From Actinomadura barringtoniae (GTDB lineage Bacteria; Actinomycetota; Actinomycetes; Streptosporangiales; Streptosporangiaceae), in assembly GCF_017573505.1 (NCBI RefSeq), contig NZ_JAGEOJ010000019.1, positions 1 to 64,000 on the forward strand: 64,000 nt of DNA, read 5' to 3'. Positions within the stretch are counted from its first letter, which is position 1. The number at the start of each line of letters is the position of its first letter. Below the pieces are notes generated by a model. It was given only the letters and a program-made list of their open reading frames with translations, was not told the origin of the DNA and ran no database searches. Positions 7,906 to 16,377 of the stretch are shown here, piece after piece. Made by a program: the position numbers and the translations under genes.

Positions 7906-9209
7906 CCGCCCACGTCGTGGTCGTCGGCGGCGGGTTCGCCGGGGTGGCGTGCGCGCGGCGGCTGGCGCGGGACGGGAACGACGACGTCCGCGTCACGCTC
8001 ATCGACAAGAACGGCTACCACCAGTTCCAGCCGCTGCTCTACCAGGTGGCAACGGCGGAGCTGGCACGCCGCGACATGTCCTTCGACCTGGCGGCGATCT
8101 TCGATGGCGACGACGCCGTGCAGGTGCGCACCGGCGAGGTGACCGATGTCGACCTGGAGACCCGGACGGTCACGCTCGCGGGCGGCGGCACGGTCACCGG
8201 CGACGTGCTCGTCATGGCGGCGGGCGCGGCACCGAACTTCTTCCATACGCCCGGCGCGGCCGAGCACGCCTACCCGCTCTACAGCGTCGACAACGCCGAA
8301 CGGATCCGCGAGACGGTTCTGCGGCTCTTCGCGGAGGCCGCGGCCAAGCCGGAGCTGATCGCCGAGGGAGCCCTCACCTTCGTCGTCGTCGGCGCGGGCC
8401 CCACCGGGGTCGAGACGGCGGGCGCGCTCGCCGAACTGGTGCACGACGTCATGCCGCACGTGCACGACACCCTGGTGGCCGGCGCGGCGAAGGTGATCCT
8501 CGTCGACCTGGGGCACACCGTGCTCCCCGCGTTCTCCGACGAGGCGCACGACTACGCGGCCAAGCAGCTGCGGCATCGCGGCGTGGAGCTGCGGCTGGGA
8601 CAGGCCGTGAGGGAGATCGGCCCGGGCCACGTCACGCTCGGCGACGGAACGACGATCAAGACGCAGCTCGTGGTGTGGGGCGGCGGGATCAGCGCGGCGC
8701 CGCTCGCCGCGCGGTGCGGCGGGCTCACCCGCGGCCGCGGCGGGCGCATCGACGTGGCGGCCGACCTGACCGTCTCGGGATTCCCCGGCGTGTACGCGGT
8801 GGGCGACGTCGCCAACATCCCGTTCGGCGACGAACCCGCCCTGCCGCAGCTCGGCAGCGTGGCCGCGCAGAGCGGCGCGTGGGCGGCGCGCAACATCCTC
8901 GCGGACCTGCGCGGCGGGCAGGGCGGCGGGCAACGCGAGTCGTTCCACTACCGGGACAAGGGGATCATGGCGATGATCGGCCGCCGCGCCGCGGTCGCCG
9001 AGATCGGCCCGCACCGGCACGAGCTGCACGGCCGGATGGCGTTCGCCGCCTGGCTCGGCGTGCACGCGCAGCTGCTCGCGAACGCGCGCGCCGAGGTAGG
9101 CGCCCTGGACGCCTGGGCCGAGGACTTCTACCTGCGCCCGCACCACCGGTCCGCCCACCTGCTCGACCCGGAGGCGGCCGGCACACCGCGCATCAACTGG
9201 AACGGCTGA
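7902..9209 (+). CDS. Type II NADH dehydrogenase-like FAD/NAD oxidoreductase
   Basis: A 435-residue two-dinucleotide-fold flavoprotein that passes electrons from NAD(P)H to quinone at the membrane face without pumping protons. The FAD loop is 'VVVGGGFAGVACA' at the N-terminus, the NAD(P) loop 'VVGAGPTGVETAG' is near residue 165, and the 'GVYAVGDVA' FAD ribityl motif lies near 300. It starts inside the end of the GMC gene (ATGA), so the two are translationally coupled. With cytochrome bd in the same operon, it would form a short NADH-to-oxygen chain. A sulfide:quinone or ferredoxin reductase role is less likely. Confidence 0.87.
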   Translation: MTAHVVVVGGGFAGVACARRLARDGNDDVRVTLIDKNGYHQFQPLLYQVATAELARRDMSFDLAAIFDGDDAVQVRTGEVTDVDLETRTVTLAGGGTVTGDVLVMAAGAAPNFFHTPGAAEHAYPLYSVDNAERIRETVLRLFAEAAAKPELIAEGALTFVVVGAGPTGVETAGALAELVHDVMPHVHDTLVAGAAKVILVDLGHTVLPAFSDEAHDYAAKQLRHRGVELRLGQAVREIGPGHVTLGDGTTIKTQLVVWGGGISAAPLAARCGGLTRGRGGRIDVAADLTVSGFPGVYAVGDVANIPFGDEPALPQLGSVAAQSGAWAARNILADLRGGQGGGQRESFHYRDKGIMAMIGRRAAVAEIGPHRHELHGRMAFAAWLGVHAQLLANARAEVGALDAWAEDFYLRPHHRSAHLLDPEAAGTPRINWNG

Positions 9210-9223
9210 CGGAGGGGCTGACC

Positions 9224-10651
9224 ATGCCGACCTCACAGACCGACCCGCGCCCGGCCGACGTGCTCGTGGTGTTCGGGATCACCGGCGACCTCGCCCGCGT
9301 GATGACGTTCCGCTCGCTCTACCGGCTGGAGCGGCGCGGGCTACTGGCCTGCCCGATCGTGGGGGTCGCGGTCGACGACTGGAGCGACGAGCGGCTGCGC
9401 GAGCACGCCCGCACCGTGATCGAGGAGACCGGCGAGCAGGTGGACAAGGCGGTGTTCGACCGGTTCGCCGCGAGGCTGTCGTACGTGGCGGGCGACTTCT
9501 CCGACGCCGCCACCTACCGGCGGGTCGGCGCGGCGATCAGGGACGCCGGGATCACCGATCCGGTCGCGCCCGTCTTCTACCTGGAGATCCCGCCGTTCCT
9601 CTTCGGCACGGTGGTGGAGGGGCTGGCCAAGGCAGGGCTCACCAGGAACGCCCGGGTGATCGTGGAGAAGCCGTTCGGCCACGACATGGCCTCGGCCCGC
9701 GCGCTGGCCGCCGAGCTGCACGAGCACATCGACGAGTCGCAGCTGTACCGGATCGACCACTTCCTCGGGAAGATGGGCCTGGAGGAGCTGCTCTACCTGC
9801 GGTTCGCCAACACGATGCTGGAACCGCTGTGGAACCGGAACTACGTCGACTGTGTCCAGATCACGATGGCCGAGAGCTTCGGCATCGCCGACCGCGGGCA
9901 CTTCTACGACCCGGTCGGAGCGCTGCGCGACGTCGTCGTCAACCACCTGATGCAGGTGCTGTCGGCCGGGGCGATGGAGCCGCCCGCCGGGCGCGACCCG
10001 ACCGCGATCAAGGACGCGCAGATCGCGCTGTGGCGGGCGGTGGTCGACGCGGACCCGGTCTCCTACATCCGGGGCCAGCACGACGGTTACCTGGACGTCG
10101 CGGGCGTGGCCCCCGGCTCGACCACCGAGACGTACGCGGCGCTGCGCCTGGAGATCGACAACTGGCGCTGGTCGGGCGTGCCGTTCTACATCCGCACCGG
10201 CAAGCTGCTGCCCGACACCCAGACCGAGTTCCGGATGGTGTTCCGCCGGGCGCCGAGCCTGGGCTTCCACTTCCGGAGTGAACGGCCGGCCGTGCCGAAC
10301 CAGCTCGTGATCAAGCTCGATCCGTCCACCGGCATCCGCTTCGAGCTCGACGCCCGGCGGGCGGACGCGCCCGAGCCCGAGCAGATCACGCTCGCCATGG
10401 AGTTCTCGCAGGAGGGCGGGGAGGCGCCCACGCCGTACGAGACGCTGCTGTGGGCGGCGATGGCGGGCCGCAGCATCCGCTTCACCCGGCAGGACGGCGT
10501 GGAGGAGACCTGGCGGATCATGCAGCCGCTGCTCGACGCGCCGCCGCCGGTCCATCCGTACGCGCCCGGATCGTGGGGCCCGGACGCGGCCGCCGCGCTG
10601 GTCGCCGAGCACGGCGGCTGGCACGGATCCTCCTCACCCGGTGAGCCATGA
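9224..10651 (+). CDS. zwf: Glucose-6-phosphate dehydrogenase
   Basis: About 475 residues; oxidises glucose 6-phosphate to 6-phosphogluconolactone with NAD(P)+. The coenzyme motif is FGITGDLA (near residues 15-22) and the substrate-binding signature RIDHFLGK is intact, followed by 'LRFANTMLEPLWNR'. After GDLA it reads RVMTFRSLYRL where the usual form has Lys-rich KKK/KRK, so the residue after the motif differs from the classical enzymes. ATG 9224 has GGAGG eight bases before it; the frame is open far upstream but that is shadow sequence. It sits in a respiratory operon, away from opcA, tal or tkt, and overlaps the MFS gene by ATGA. Confidence 0.92.
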   Translation: MPTSQTDPRPADVLVVFGITGDLARVMTFRSLYRLERRGLLACPIVGVAVDDWSDERLREHARTVIEETGEQVDKAVFDRFAARLSYVAGDFSDAATYRRVGAAIRDAGITDPVAPVFYLEIPPFLFGTVVEGLAKAGLTRNARVIVEKPFGHDMASARALAAELHEHIDESQLYRIDHFLGKMGLEELLYLRFANTMLEPLWNRNYVDCVQITMAESFGIADRGHFYDPVGALRDVVVNHLMQVLSAGAMEPPAGRDPTAIKDAQIALWRAVVDADPVSYIRGQHDGYLDVAGVAPGSTTETYAALRLEIDNWRWSGVPFYIRTGKLLPDTQTEFRMVFRRAPSLGFHFRSERPAVPNQLVIKLDPSTGIRFELDARRADAPEPEQITLAMEFSQEGGEAPTPYETLLWAAMAGRSIRFTRQDGVEETWRIMQPLLDAPPPVHPYAPGSWGPDAAAALVAEHGGWHGSSSPGEP

Positions 10652-12243
10652 CGGAGAAGCAGACGCCGGCGGCGGGCGCGCCGAGCCCGCCCTCGGCCGT
10701 TCCGCGGCGCGCGGGCCTGGTCCTGACGTCGCTCATCCTGGTCGCGGCGGTCGCCAACCTGAACCTCGCCGTCGCCAACGTCGCGCTGCCCGACATCGGG
10801 AAGGCGTTCGACTCCTCGCAGACGACCCTCGACCTGGTGGCCGTCGGCTACTCGCTGGGACTGGCCTGTTCGGTCCTCTACCTGGGCGCGGTCGGCGACC
10901 GCTACGGCCGCAAGCTGATGCTCGTCCTCGGCGTCTCGCTGTCGATCCCGGTCTGCGTGCTCGCCGCGTACGCCCCGTCGGACGAGGTGCTGTTCGCCGC
11001 CCGGTTCCTCGGCGGCCTCGCGGCGGGCATGGCCTACCCGACGACGCTCGCGCTGATCACGGCGCTGTGGTCGGGCCCGGGCCGGACCCGGTGCATCGCG
11101 CTGTGGTCGGGCGTCGGCGGCGCGATCGCCGCGCTCGGGCCGCTGATCTCCGGCGGGCTGCTGCAGCACTTCTGGTGGGGCTCGGTCTTCCTGGTCACGC
11201 TGCCGCTCGCGCTGGTGGCCCTGGTGATGTCGGTGCTGTACGTGCCGAGTCACGTGAACGAGACGACCGGCTCGGTGGACCACCTCGGCGGCGGCCTGTC
11301 GGTCCTGCTCGTGGCCGGGGTGGTGCTGTGCATCAACTTCGCGGCCGTGCCGGGCAAGCTGACCCTCGTCCTGTCGCTGGCGGTGATCGCGATCGCGGCC
11401 GGTGCCGCCTTCGTCGTCCGGCAGCGCCGCGCCGCCGAGCCGCTGTACGACCTGCGGGTGGCCGGGCGGCGCGTCTTCTGGGTGGCCGCCTGCGCGGGCA
11501 TCATCGTGTTCGGCTCGCTCATGGCCGCGATGTTCGTGGGGCAGCAGTTCCTGCAGAACGTGCTCGGCTACTCGACGTTCGAGGCCGGGCTGGCGATCCT
11601 GCCGGGCGCCGCGCTGATGGTGCTGGTCGCGCCCAGTTCCGCCAAGCTCGTGGACGTCCACGGCGCCCGGGCGACGCTGCTGGTCGGGTACGGCTTCTGC
11701 CTGCTCGGCTTCGTCGCGATGCTCCTGCTGTGGAAGGAGGGCATCGCGTACTGGAAGGTCGGCCTCGGCTACGCGCTGATCGGCGCGGGCGTGGGCTTCG
11801 CGGGCACCCCGGCCTCGCACTCGCTGACCGGCTCGGTGCCGGTGAAGCGTGCTGGCATGGCGTCCGGGACGGCCGACCTGCAACGCGACCTCGGCGGCGC
11901 GATCATGCAGTCGATCCTCGGCGCCATGCTCACCGCCGGTTACACCTCGGCCATGGCGAGCGCTGTGGCCGCCTCACCCGACAAGCAGCAGGTCACCGAC
12001 GACGTGCAGGCCCAGCTGGAGAAGTCCTTCACCGGAGCCGACCAGGTCGCCGCGCGCTACCCGCAGTACGCCGGTCAGATCACCGCCGCGGCCAAGAAGT
12101 CGTTCGAGGACGGCGACCAGTGGGCCTACCTGGCCGGGATCGTCGCGATCCTGCTCGGCGCCGTGCTGGTCTTCTTCCTGTTCCCGCGCAAGGCGGAGGA
12201 GGACGAACTGCTCGCCCGCTACCACGCCGAGGACACCGCATGA
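10648..12243 (+). CDS. MFS transporter (DHA2/EmrB-like)
   Basis: A 531-residue major facilitator with about 14 hydrophobic segments and the loop-2/3 motif 'GDRYGRKLMLVLG', typical of DHA2 drug:proton antiporters of actinomycetes. A soluble stretch between the last helices (about residues 440-495) is also family-like. It is translationally coupled at both ends (ATGA with zwf and ATGA with cydA), which ties it to the redox operon. It may export a metabolite or redox-active compound rather than a drug, but the substrate cannot be read from the sequence. Confidence 0.88.
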   Translation: MTEKQTPAAGAPSPPSAVPRRAGLVLTSLILVAAVANLNLAVANVALPDIGKAFDSSQTTLDLVAVGYSLGLACSVLYLGAVGDRYGRKLMLVLGVSLSIPVCVLAAYAPSDEVLFAARFLGGLAAGMAYPTTLALITALWSGPGRTRCIALWSGVGGAIAALGPLISGGLLQHFWWGSVFLVTLPLALVALVMSVLYVPSHVNETTGSVDHLGGGLSVLLVAGVVLCINFAAVPGKLTLVLSLAVIAIAAGAAFVVRQRRAAEPLYDLRVAGRRVFWVAACAGIIVFGSLMAAMFVGQQFLQNVLGYSTFEAGLAILPGAALMVLVAPSSAKLVDVHGARATLLVGYGFCLLGFVAMLLLWKEGIAYWKVGLGYALIGAGVGFAGTPASHSLTGSVPVKRAGMASGTADLQRDLGGAIMQSILGAMLTAGYTSAMASAVAASPDKQQVTDDVQAQLEKSFTGADQVAARYPQYAGQITAAAKKSFEDGDQWAYLAGIVAILLGAVLVFFLFPRKAEEDELLARYHAEDTA

Positions 12244-13625
12244 CCGAACTCGACCTGGCGCGCCTCCAGTTCGCCACCACGACCATCTACCACTTCCTGT
12301 TCGTCCCGCTGACGATCGGGCTCGCGTTCCTGGTGGCGCTGCTGCAGACCGCGTGGACCCGGCGCGGCGACGAGGTCTACCTGCGGCTGACCAAGTTCTT
12401 CGGCACGCTGCTGGTCATCAACATCGCCATCGGCGTCGTCACCGGGCTGGTGCAGGAGTTTCAGTTCGGGATGAACTGGTCGGCCTACTCGCGGTACGTC
12501 GGCGACGTGTTCGGCGCGCCGCTGGCGATCGAAGGCCTCGCGGCCTTCTTCCTGGAGTCGACGTTCCTCGGCCTGTGGGTCTTCGGCTGGGGACGGCTGT
12601 CCAAGCGCGTGCACCTGCTGACCATCTGGGCGGTCGCGATCGGCACCGTGCTGTCGGCGGCGTTCATCATGGCCGCCAACTCCTGGATGCAGCATCCCGT
12701 CGGCTACACCCAGCGGAACGGCAGGGCGCAGCTCTCCGACTTCTGCGCGGTGATGTCGAACCCGGTGTTCGGCTGGGGGTTCGTGCACGTGCTGCTCGCC
12801 TCGCTGATCACGGGCGGGGCGGTGATGCTCGCGGTGTCGGCCTGGCATCTGAAGCGCGACTCGCACACCGAGGTCTTCCACAGGACGGCCAAGCTGTCGA
12901 TCATCGTGCTGCTGCCGGCGACGCTGCTCGCCATGATGGTCGGCAGCCAGCTCGGCGTGATCGAGGACCGGTACCAGCCGATGAAGATCGCCGCCGCGGA
13001 GGCGCAGTGGGAGACCTGCCAGCCCTGCTCGTTCTCGGCGTTCCAGATCGGTGGGGGCACCCGCGACGAGAACCCGAACAAGGTCATCGCCGTTCCGCAC
13101 CTCCTGTCGGTGCTCGCGACCGGCACGTGGAACGGCAAGGTCCAGGGGCTCAACCAGGTCAACGCCCAGTACCAGCAGCAGTACGGCCCCGGCGACTACG
13201 TGCCCAACGTCTTCATCCAGTACTGGTCGATGCGCGTCATGGCCTACCTGGCGACGCTGGTGCTCCTGCAGTCGCTGTGGGGCGTCTGGCTGCTCTGGCG
13301 CGGCAGGCTGCGGTCCGCCAAGTGGTTCCTGCGGATCGCGGTCTGGACGGTCGTGCTGCCGTTCGCCATGAACACCGCGGGCTGGCTCCTCACCGAGAAC
13401 GGCCGCCAGCCGTGGATCGTGCAGGGACTCCAGCTGACCAAGGCCGGGGTGTCGCCGTCGGTCGGCGCGGCGACCGTGGCGACCAGCCTCGGCGTGTTCG
13501 TGGTGCTGTACGCCGTGCTCGGCGTCGTCGACGGGGCCCTCATGGTCCGCTACGCGCGGATCGAGCCGGCCCCCGCGCCGCCGGTCGGCGAGGACGGGCG
13601 GGAGACCCCCGCGATGACGTACTAG
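12240..13625 (+). CDS. cydA: Cytochrome bd ubiquinol/menaquinol oxidase subunit I
   Basis: A 461-residue membrane subunit that binds hemes b558, b595 and d and oxidises quinol with oxygen. The N-terminus 'RLQFATTTIYHFLFVPLT' holds the axial His (about residue 18); GWGFVH and 'YWSMRVMAYL' hold further heme-region residues, and the quinol loop retains Lys and Glu in 'MKIAAAEAQWET'. The Q-loop is short, as in Gram-positive enzymes. ATG 12240 overlaps the MFS stop (ATGA). The enzyme gives high-affinity oxygen respiration that resists nitric oxide, cyanide and peroxide. Confidence 0.97.
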   Translation: MTELDLARLQFATTTIYHFLFVPLTIGLAFLVALLQTAWTRRGDEVYLRLTKFFGTLLVINIAIGVVTGLVQEFQFGMNWSAYSRYVGDVFGAPLAIEGLAAFFLESTFLGLWVFGWGRLSKRVHLLTIWAVAIGTVLSAAFIMAANSWMQHPVGYTQRNGRAQLSDFCAVMSNPVFGWGFVHVLLASLITGGAVMLAVSAWHLKRDSHTEVFHRTAKLSIIVLLPATLLAMMVGSQLGVIEDRYQPMKIAAAEAQWETCQPCSFSAFQIGGGTRDENPNKVIAVPHLLSVLATGTWNGKVQGLNQVNAQYQQQYGPGDYVPNVFIQYWSMRVMAYLATLVLLQSLWGVWLLWRGRLRSAKWFLRIAVWTVVLPFAMNTAGWLLTENGRQPWIVQGLQLTKAGVSPSVGAATVATSLGVFVVLYAVLGVVDGALMVRYARIEPAPAPPVGEDGRETPAMTY

Positions 13626-13658
13626 GCGCCGTGTAAGGCGCCGCGCTGGGAGCTGGCG

Positions 13659-14705
13659 ATGGGGTTGGCGGACTTCTGGTTCTTCGTGATCGCCGTGCTG
13701 TGGACGGGGTTCTTCGTCCTGGAGGGCTTCGACTTCGGCGTCGGGATGCTGTTCGGCGTGGTCGGGCGGACCGACGCCGAACGTCGGGTCGCGATCAACA
13801 GCATCGGGCCCGTGTGGGACGGGAACGAGGTGTGGCTGATCGTCGCGGGCGCCGGGATGTTCTCCGCGTTCCCCGGCTGGTACGCGACCATGTTCTCCGC
13901 GTTCTACCTGCCGCTGGTGCTGCTGCTGGTCGCGCTCATCGTGCGCGGCCTGTCGTTCGAATACCGGGGCAAGCACGGCGGGGCGCGGTGGCGCCGCGTC
14001 TGGGACTGGCTGAGGGTAGGCGGCAGCCTGCTCGCTCCGCTGCTGATCGGGGTGGCGCTCGGCGGCCTGCCGTCGGGCGTCCCGATCGGCTCCGACCATG
14101 AGTACGCGGGGAACTTCGCCGACCTGCTCACCCCCTACGGCCTGTACGTGGGGTGCCTGCTCGTGCTGCTGTGCGCGCTGCACGGTGCCGTCTTCCTCAC
14201 GATGAAGACGGACGGGGAGGTGCGTCGGCGGTCGGAGGAGCTGGCTCGCAGGCTCGCGCCCATCGGCGCGCTCGCCATGCTGGCCTTCGTGATCTGGACG
14301 CTGGCCGCGATGGACAACCGGGTCATCGCCGTGGTGATCGAGGTCGCGGCGGTGCTCGCGGCGGGCGGCGTCCTGTGGTTCGTACGCGCCGGAAGCTCCG
14401 GCCGCGCGTTCGCCCTGACCGCGGTGACGCTGGCCGGGGTCGTACTGACGATCTTCATCGACCTCTACCCGCACGTCATGGTGTCGAGCACGAACTCCGC
14501 CTACGACCTCACCGTGGGCAACACCTCGTCGGCGTCGTACGCGCTGACGGTCATGACGATCGTGCTCGCGGTCCTGCTGCCGGTGGTGCTGGTGTACCAG
14601 GGGTGGAGCTATTACGTGTTCCGCAGCCGGATCACGGTCGACGACCTGGAGCAACAGGAGGCGGAGCAGGACGCACCGCAGGTCGAGACTCCGACCGGCG
14701 ACTGA
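13659..14705 (+). CDS. cydB: Cytochrome bd oxidase subunit II
   Basis: A 348-residue integral membrane partner of CydA, with about eight or nine hydrophobic segments. The N-terminal 'VLEGFDFGVGMLF' and the following 'GPVWDGNEVWL' are hallmarks of CydB. GGGAG precedes ATG 13659 by six bases. It is 33 bp after cydA and four bases before cydD. The C-terminal tail is acidic (EQQEAEQDA). Confidence 0.97.
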   Translation: MGLADFWFFVIAVLWTGFFVLEGFDFGVGMLFGVVGRTDAERRVAINSIGPVWDGNEVWLIVAGAGMFSAFPGWYATMFSAFYLPLVLLLVALIVRGLSFEYRGKHGGARWRRVWDWLRVGGSLLAPLLIGVALGGLPSGVPIGSDHEYAGNFADLLTPYGLYVGCLLVLLCALHGAVFLTMKTDGEVRRRSEELARRLAPIGALAMLAFVIWTLAAMDNRVIAVVIEVAAVLAAGGVLWFVRAGSSGRAFALTAVTLAGVVLTIFIDLYPHVMVSSTNSAYDLTVGNTSSASYALTVMTIVLAVLLPVVLVYQGWSYYVFRSRITVDDLEQQEAEQDAPQVETPTGD

Positions 14706-14709
14706 CGCC

Positions 14710-16377
14710 GTGCGTTCGCTGGATCGGCGGCTGCTGCGGCGGGCGCGCGGAGCCTTCGTCGCCCTCGGGGCGGACGTCGCGTTCGGCGTGCTCGCCGCCC
14801 TGGCCGTGCTCGCGCAGGCCGTGCTCATCGCGACGATCGTGGCCGACGCCTTCGCAGGACGCTCACCTGGCGGTGCGCTGCTCCTCCTGCTGGTGGTGGT
14901 CGTGGCGGGCCGTTCTGGGCTTTCGACGGCGATCGAGGCGGTGGGGCGCCGGGCGGCGGGGCGGGTCATGTCGGACCTGCGGATGGATCTGATTCGCCGG
15001 CGGCTGCGCGCGCCGGACATGGCGGCGCCGGCGGATGAGGCGGGCGAGGAGGGCGAGGCGGGCGAGGTGGCTACGGCGGCCGTGCAGGGCGTCGATGCCC
15101 TTGAGAGCTACTTCGCCCGCTACCTGCCGCAGCTGGCGCTGGCCGTGCTCGTCCCGGTGACCGTCCTGACGTGCACGGCCCTCGTCGATCCCGTGTCGGC
15201 CGTGATCATGCTGGTGACGCTGCCGCTGATCCCGATCTTCATGGTGCTGATCGGCCAGGTCACCGAGGCGCGCACGCGAGAGCGATGGCAGGCGCTGGCA
15301 CGCCTGTCCAACCATTTCCTGGACGTGGTGCGGGGACTGCCGACGCTGCGCGCCTGGGGGCGCGGCGCGGCACAGGCCGAACGGATCGCCGCGACGAGCG
15401 AGGAGTACCGCGCCACCACGATGCGGGTGCTGCGGCTGTCGTTCCTGTCCGGCGCCGTCCTCGACTTCCTGGCCACCATCGCGACGGCGCTGGTCGCCGT
15501 CTCGCTCGGCATCCGGCTGGTCGACGGCACCGTGACCCTGCGTGCGGCGCTGATCGTTCTGCTGCTCACCCCGGAGCTGTACGCGCCGCTGCGGGCGCTG
15601 GCGGCGCAGTACCACGCCGCCGCCGACGGACTGGCCGCCGCGCAGCGGATCATCGACCTGATCGATGCCGACCCGGCCCGCCCGGAGGCCGGGCGGCTGC
15701 CCTGCCCGCCCTGCCTACCGTGGCGGGCCGTACGCCTGAACGGGGTGACGGTGCGCCATCGATCAAGGCCCGTCCTCGACCGGCTCGACCTGGAGATCGG
15801 ACGCGGCGAGATCGTGGCGCTCGTCGGCCCCAGCGGCGCGGGCAAGAGCACCGTCGCGGCACTGCTCCTCGGCCTCCGCCGCCCCGACGCGGGCACCATC
15901 ACCGTCGACTCCCGCACGCTCGACTCCCTGGACCCGGCCGCGTGGCGGCGGCAGATCGGATGGCTCCCGCAACGCCCGACCCTGTTCCGGGGCACCGTCC
16001 ACGACAACATCACGATGGGCGCCCGGGTCCAGGTCGAGGCGGCGGCCGCGCTGACCGGAGCGGACGACTTCGTCCGCGACCTGCGGCACGGCTACGACAC
16101 GGTCGTCGGGCCGGGCGGGCGCGGCCTGTCGGCGGGGGAGACGCGGCGGATCGCCCTGGCCCGCGCCCTGGCCAGGCAGGACACGAGGCTGCTGATCCTC
16201 GACGAGCCGACCGCCCACCTGGACTCCGGCGCCGCGCGCCGCGTGCTCGAAGCGATCAAGCAGGCCGCCCCCGGACGGGCCGTGCTGCTGATCGAGCACC
16301 ATCCGGACGCCGCCGCGATCGCCGACCGGATCGTCCGCGTCGAGAACGGGAAGAACGGGAAGCCGGTGCCGACGTGA
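14710..16377 (+). CDS. cydD: ABC exporter CydD (cytochrome bd assembly)
   Basis: A 555-residue half-transporter with six membrane segments (about 1-310) and an ATPase domain. Walker A is GPSGAGKST, the signature is LSAGE (a variant of LSGGQ), and Walker B with the D-loop is 'LLILDEPTAHLD'. CydDC exports glutathione/cysteine and binds heme in E. coli and is needed to assemble cytochrome bd; in actinomycetes, which make mycothiol, the transported thiol is uncertain. The GTG start at 14710 is used. It overlaps cydC by GTGA. Confidence 0.94.
   Translation: MRSLDRRLLRRARGAFVALGADVAFGVLAALAVLAQAVLIATIVADAFAGRSPGGALLLLLVVVVAGRSGLSTAIEAVGRRAAGRVMSDLRMDLIRRRLRAPDMAAPADEAGEEGEAGEVATAAVQGVDALESYFARYLPQLALAVLVPVTVLTCTALVDPVSAVIMLVTLPLIPIFMVLIGQVTEARTRERWQALARLSNHFLDVVRGLPTLRAWGRGAAQAERIAATSEEYRATTMRVLRLSFLSGAVLDFLATIATALVAVSLGIRLVDGTVTLRAALIVLLLTPELYAPLRALAAQYHAAADGLAAAQRIIDLIDADPARPEAGRLPCPPCLPWRAVRLNGVTVRHRSRPVLDRLDLEIGRGEIVALVGPSGAGKSTVAALLLGLRRPDAGTITVDSRTLDSLDPAAWRRQIGWLPQRPTLFRGTVHDNITMGARVQVEAAAALTGADDFVRDLRHGYDTVVGPGGRGLSAGETRRIALARALARQDTRLLILDEPTAHLDSGAARRVLEAIKQAAPGRAVLLIEHHPDAAAIADRIVRVENGKNGKPVPT

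Noticed and set aside
7949..9223. N-terminal extension of zwf through the NADH dehydrogenase gene
   Set aside because: GGAGG and the conserved start at 9224 define the gene; the extension overlaps a certain gene in another frame.
12219..15020. 933-codon minus-strand frame opposite cydA, cydB and part of cydD
   Set aside because: Those genes are certain; the opposite frame is Arg/His/Gln-rich with no recognisable family.
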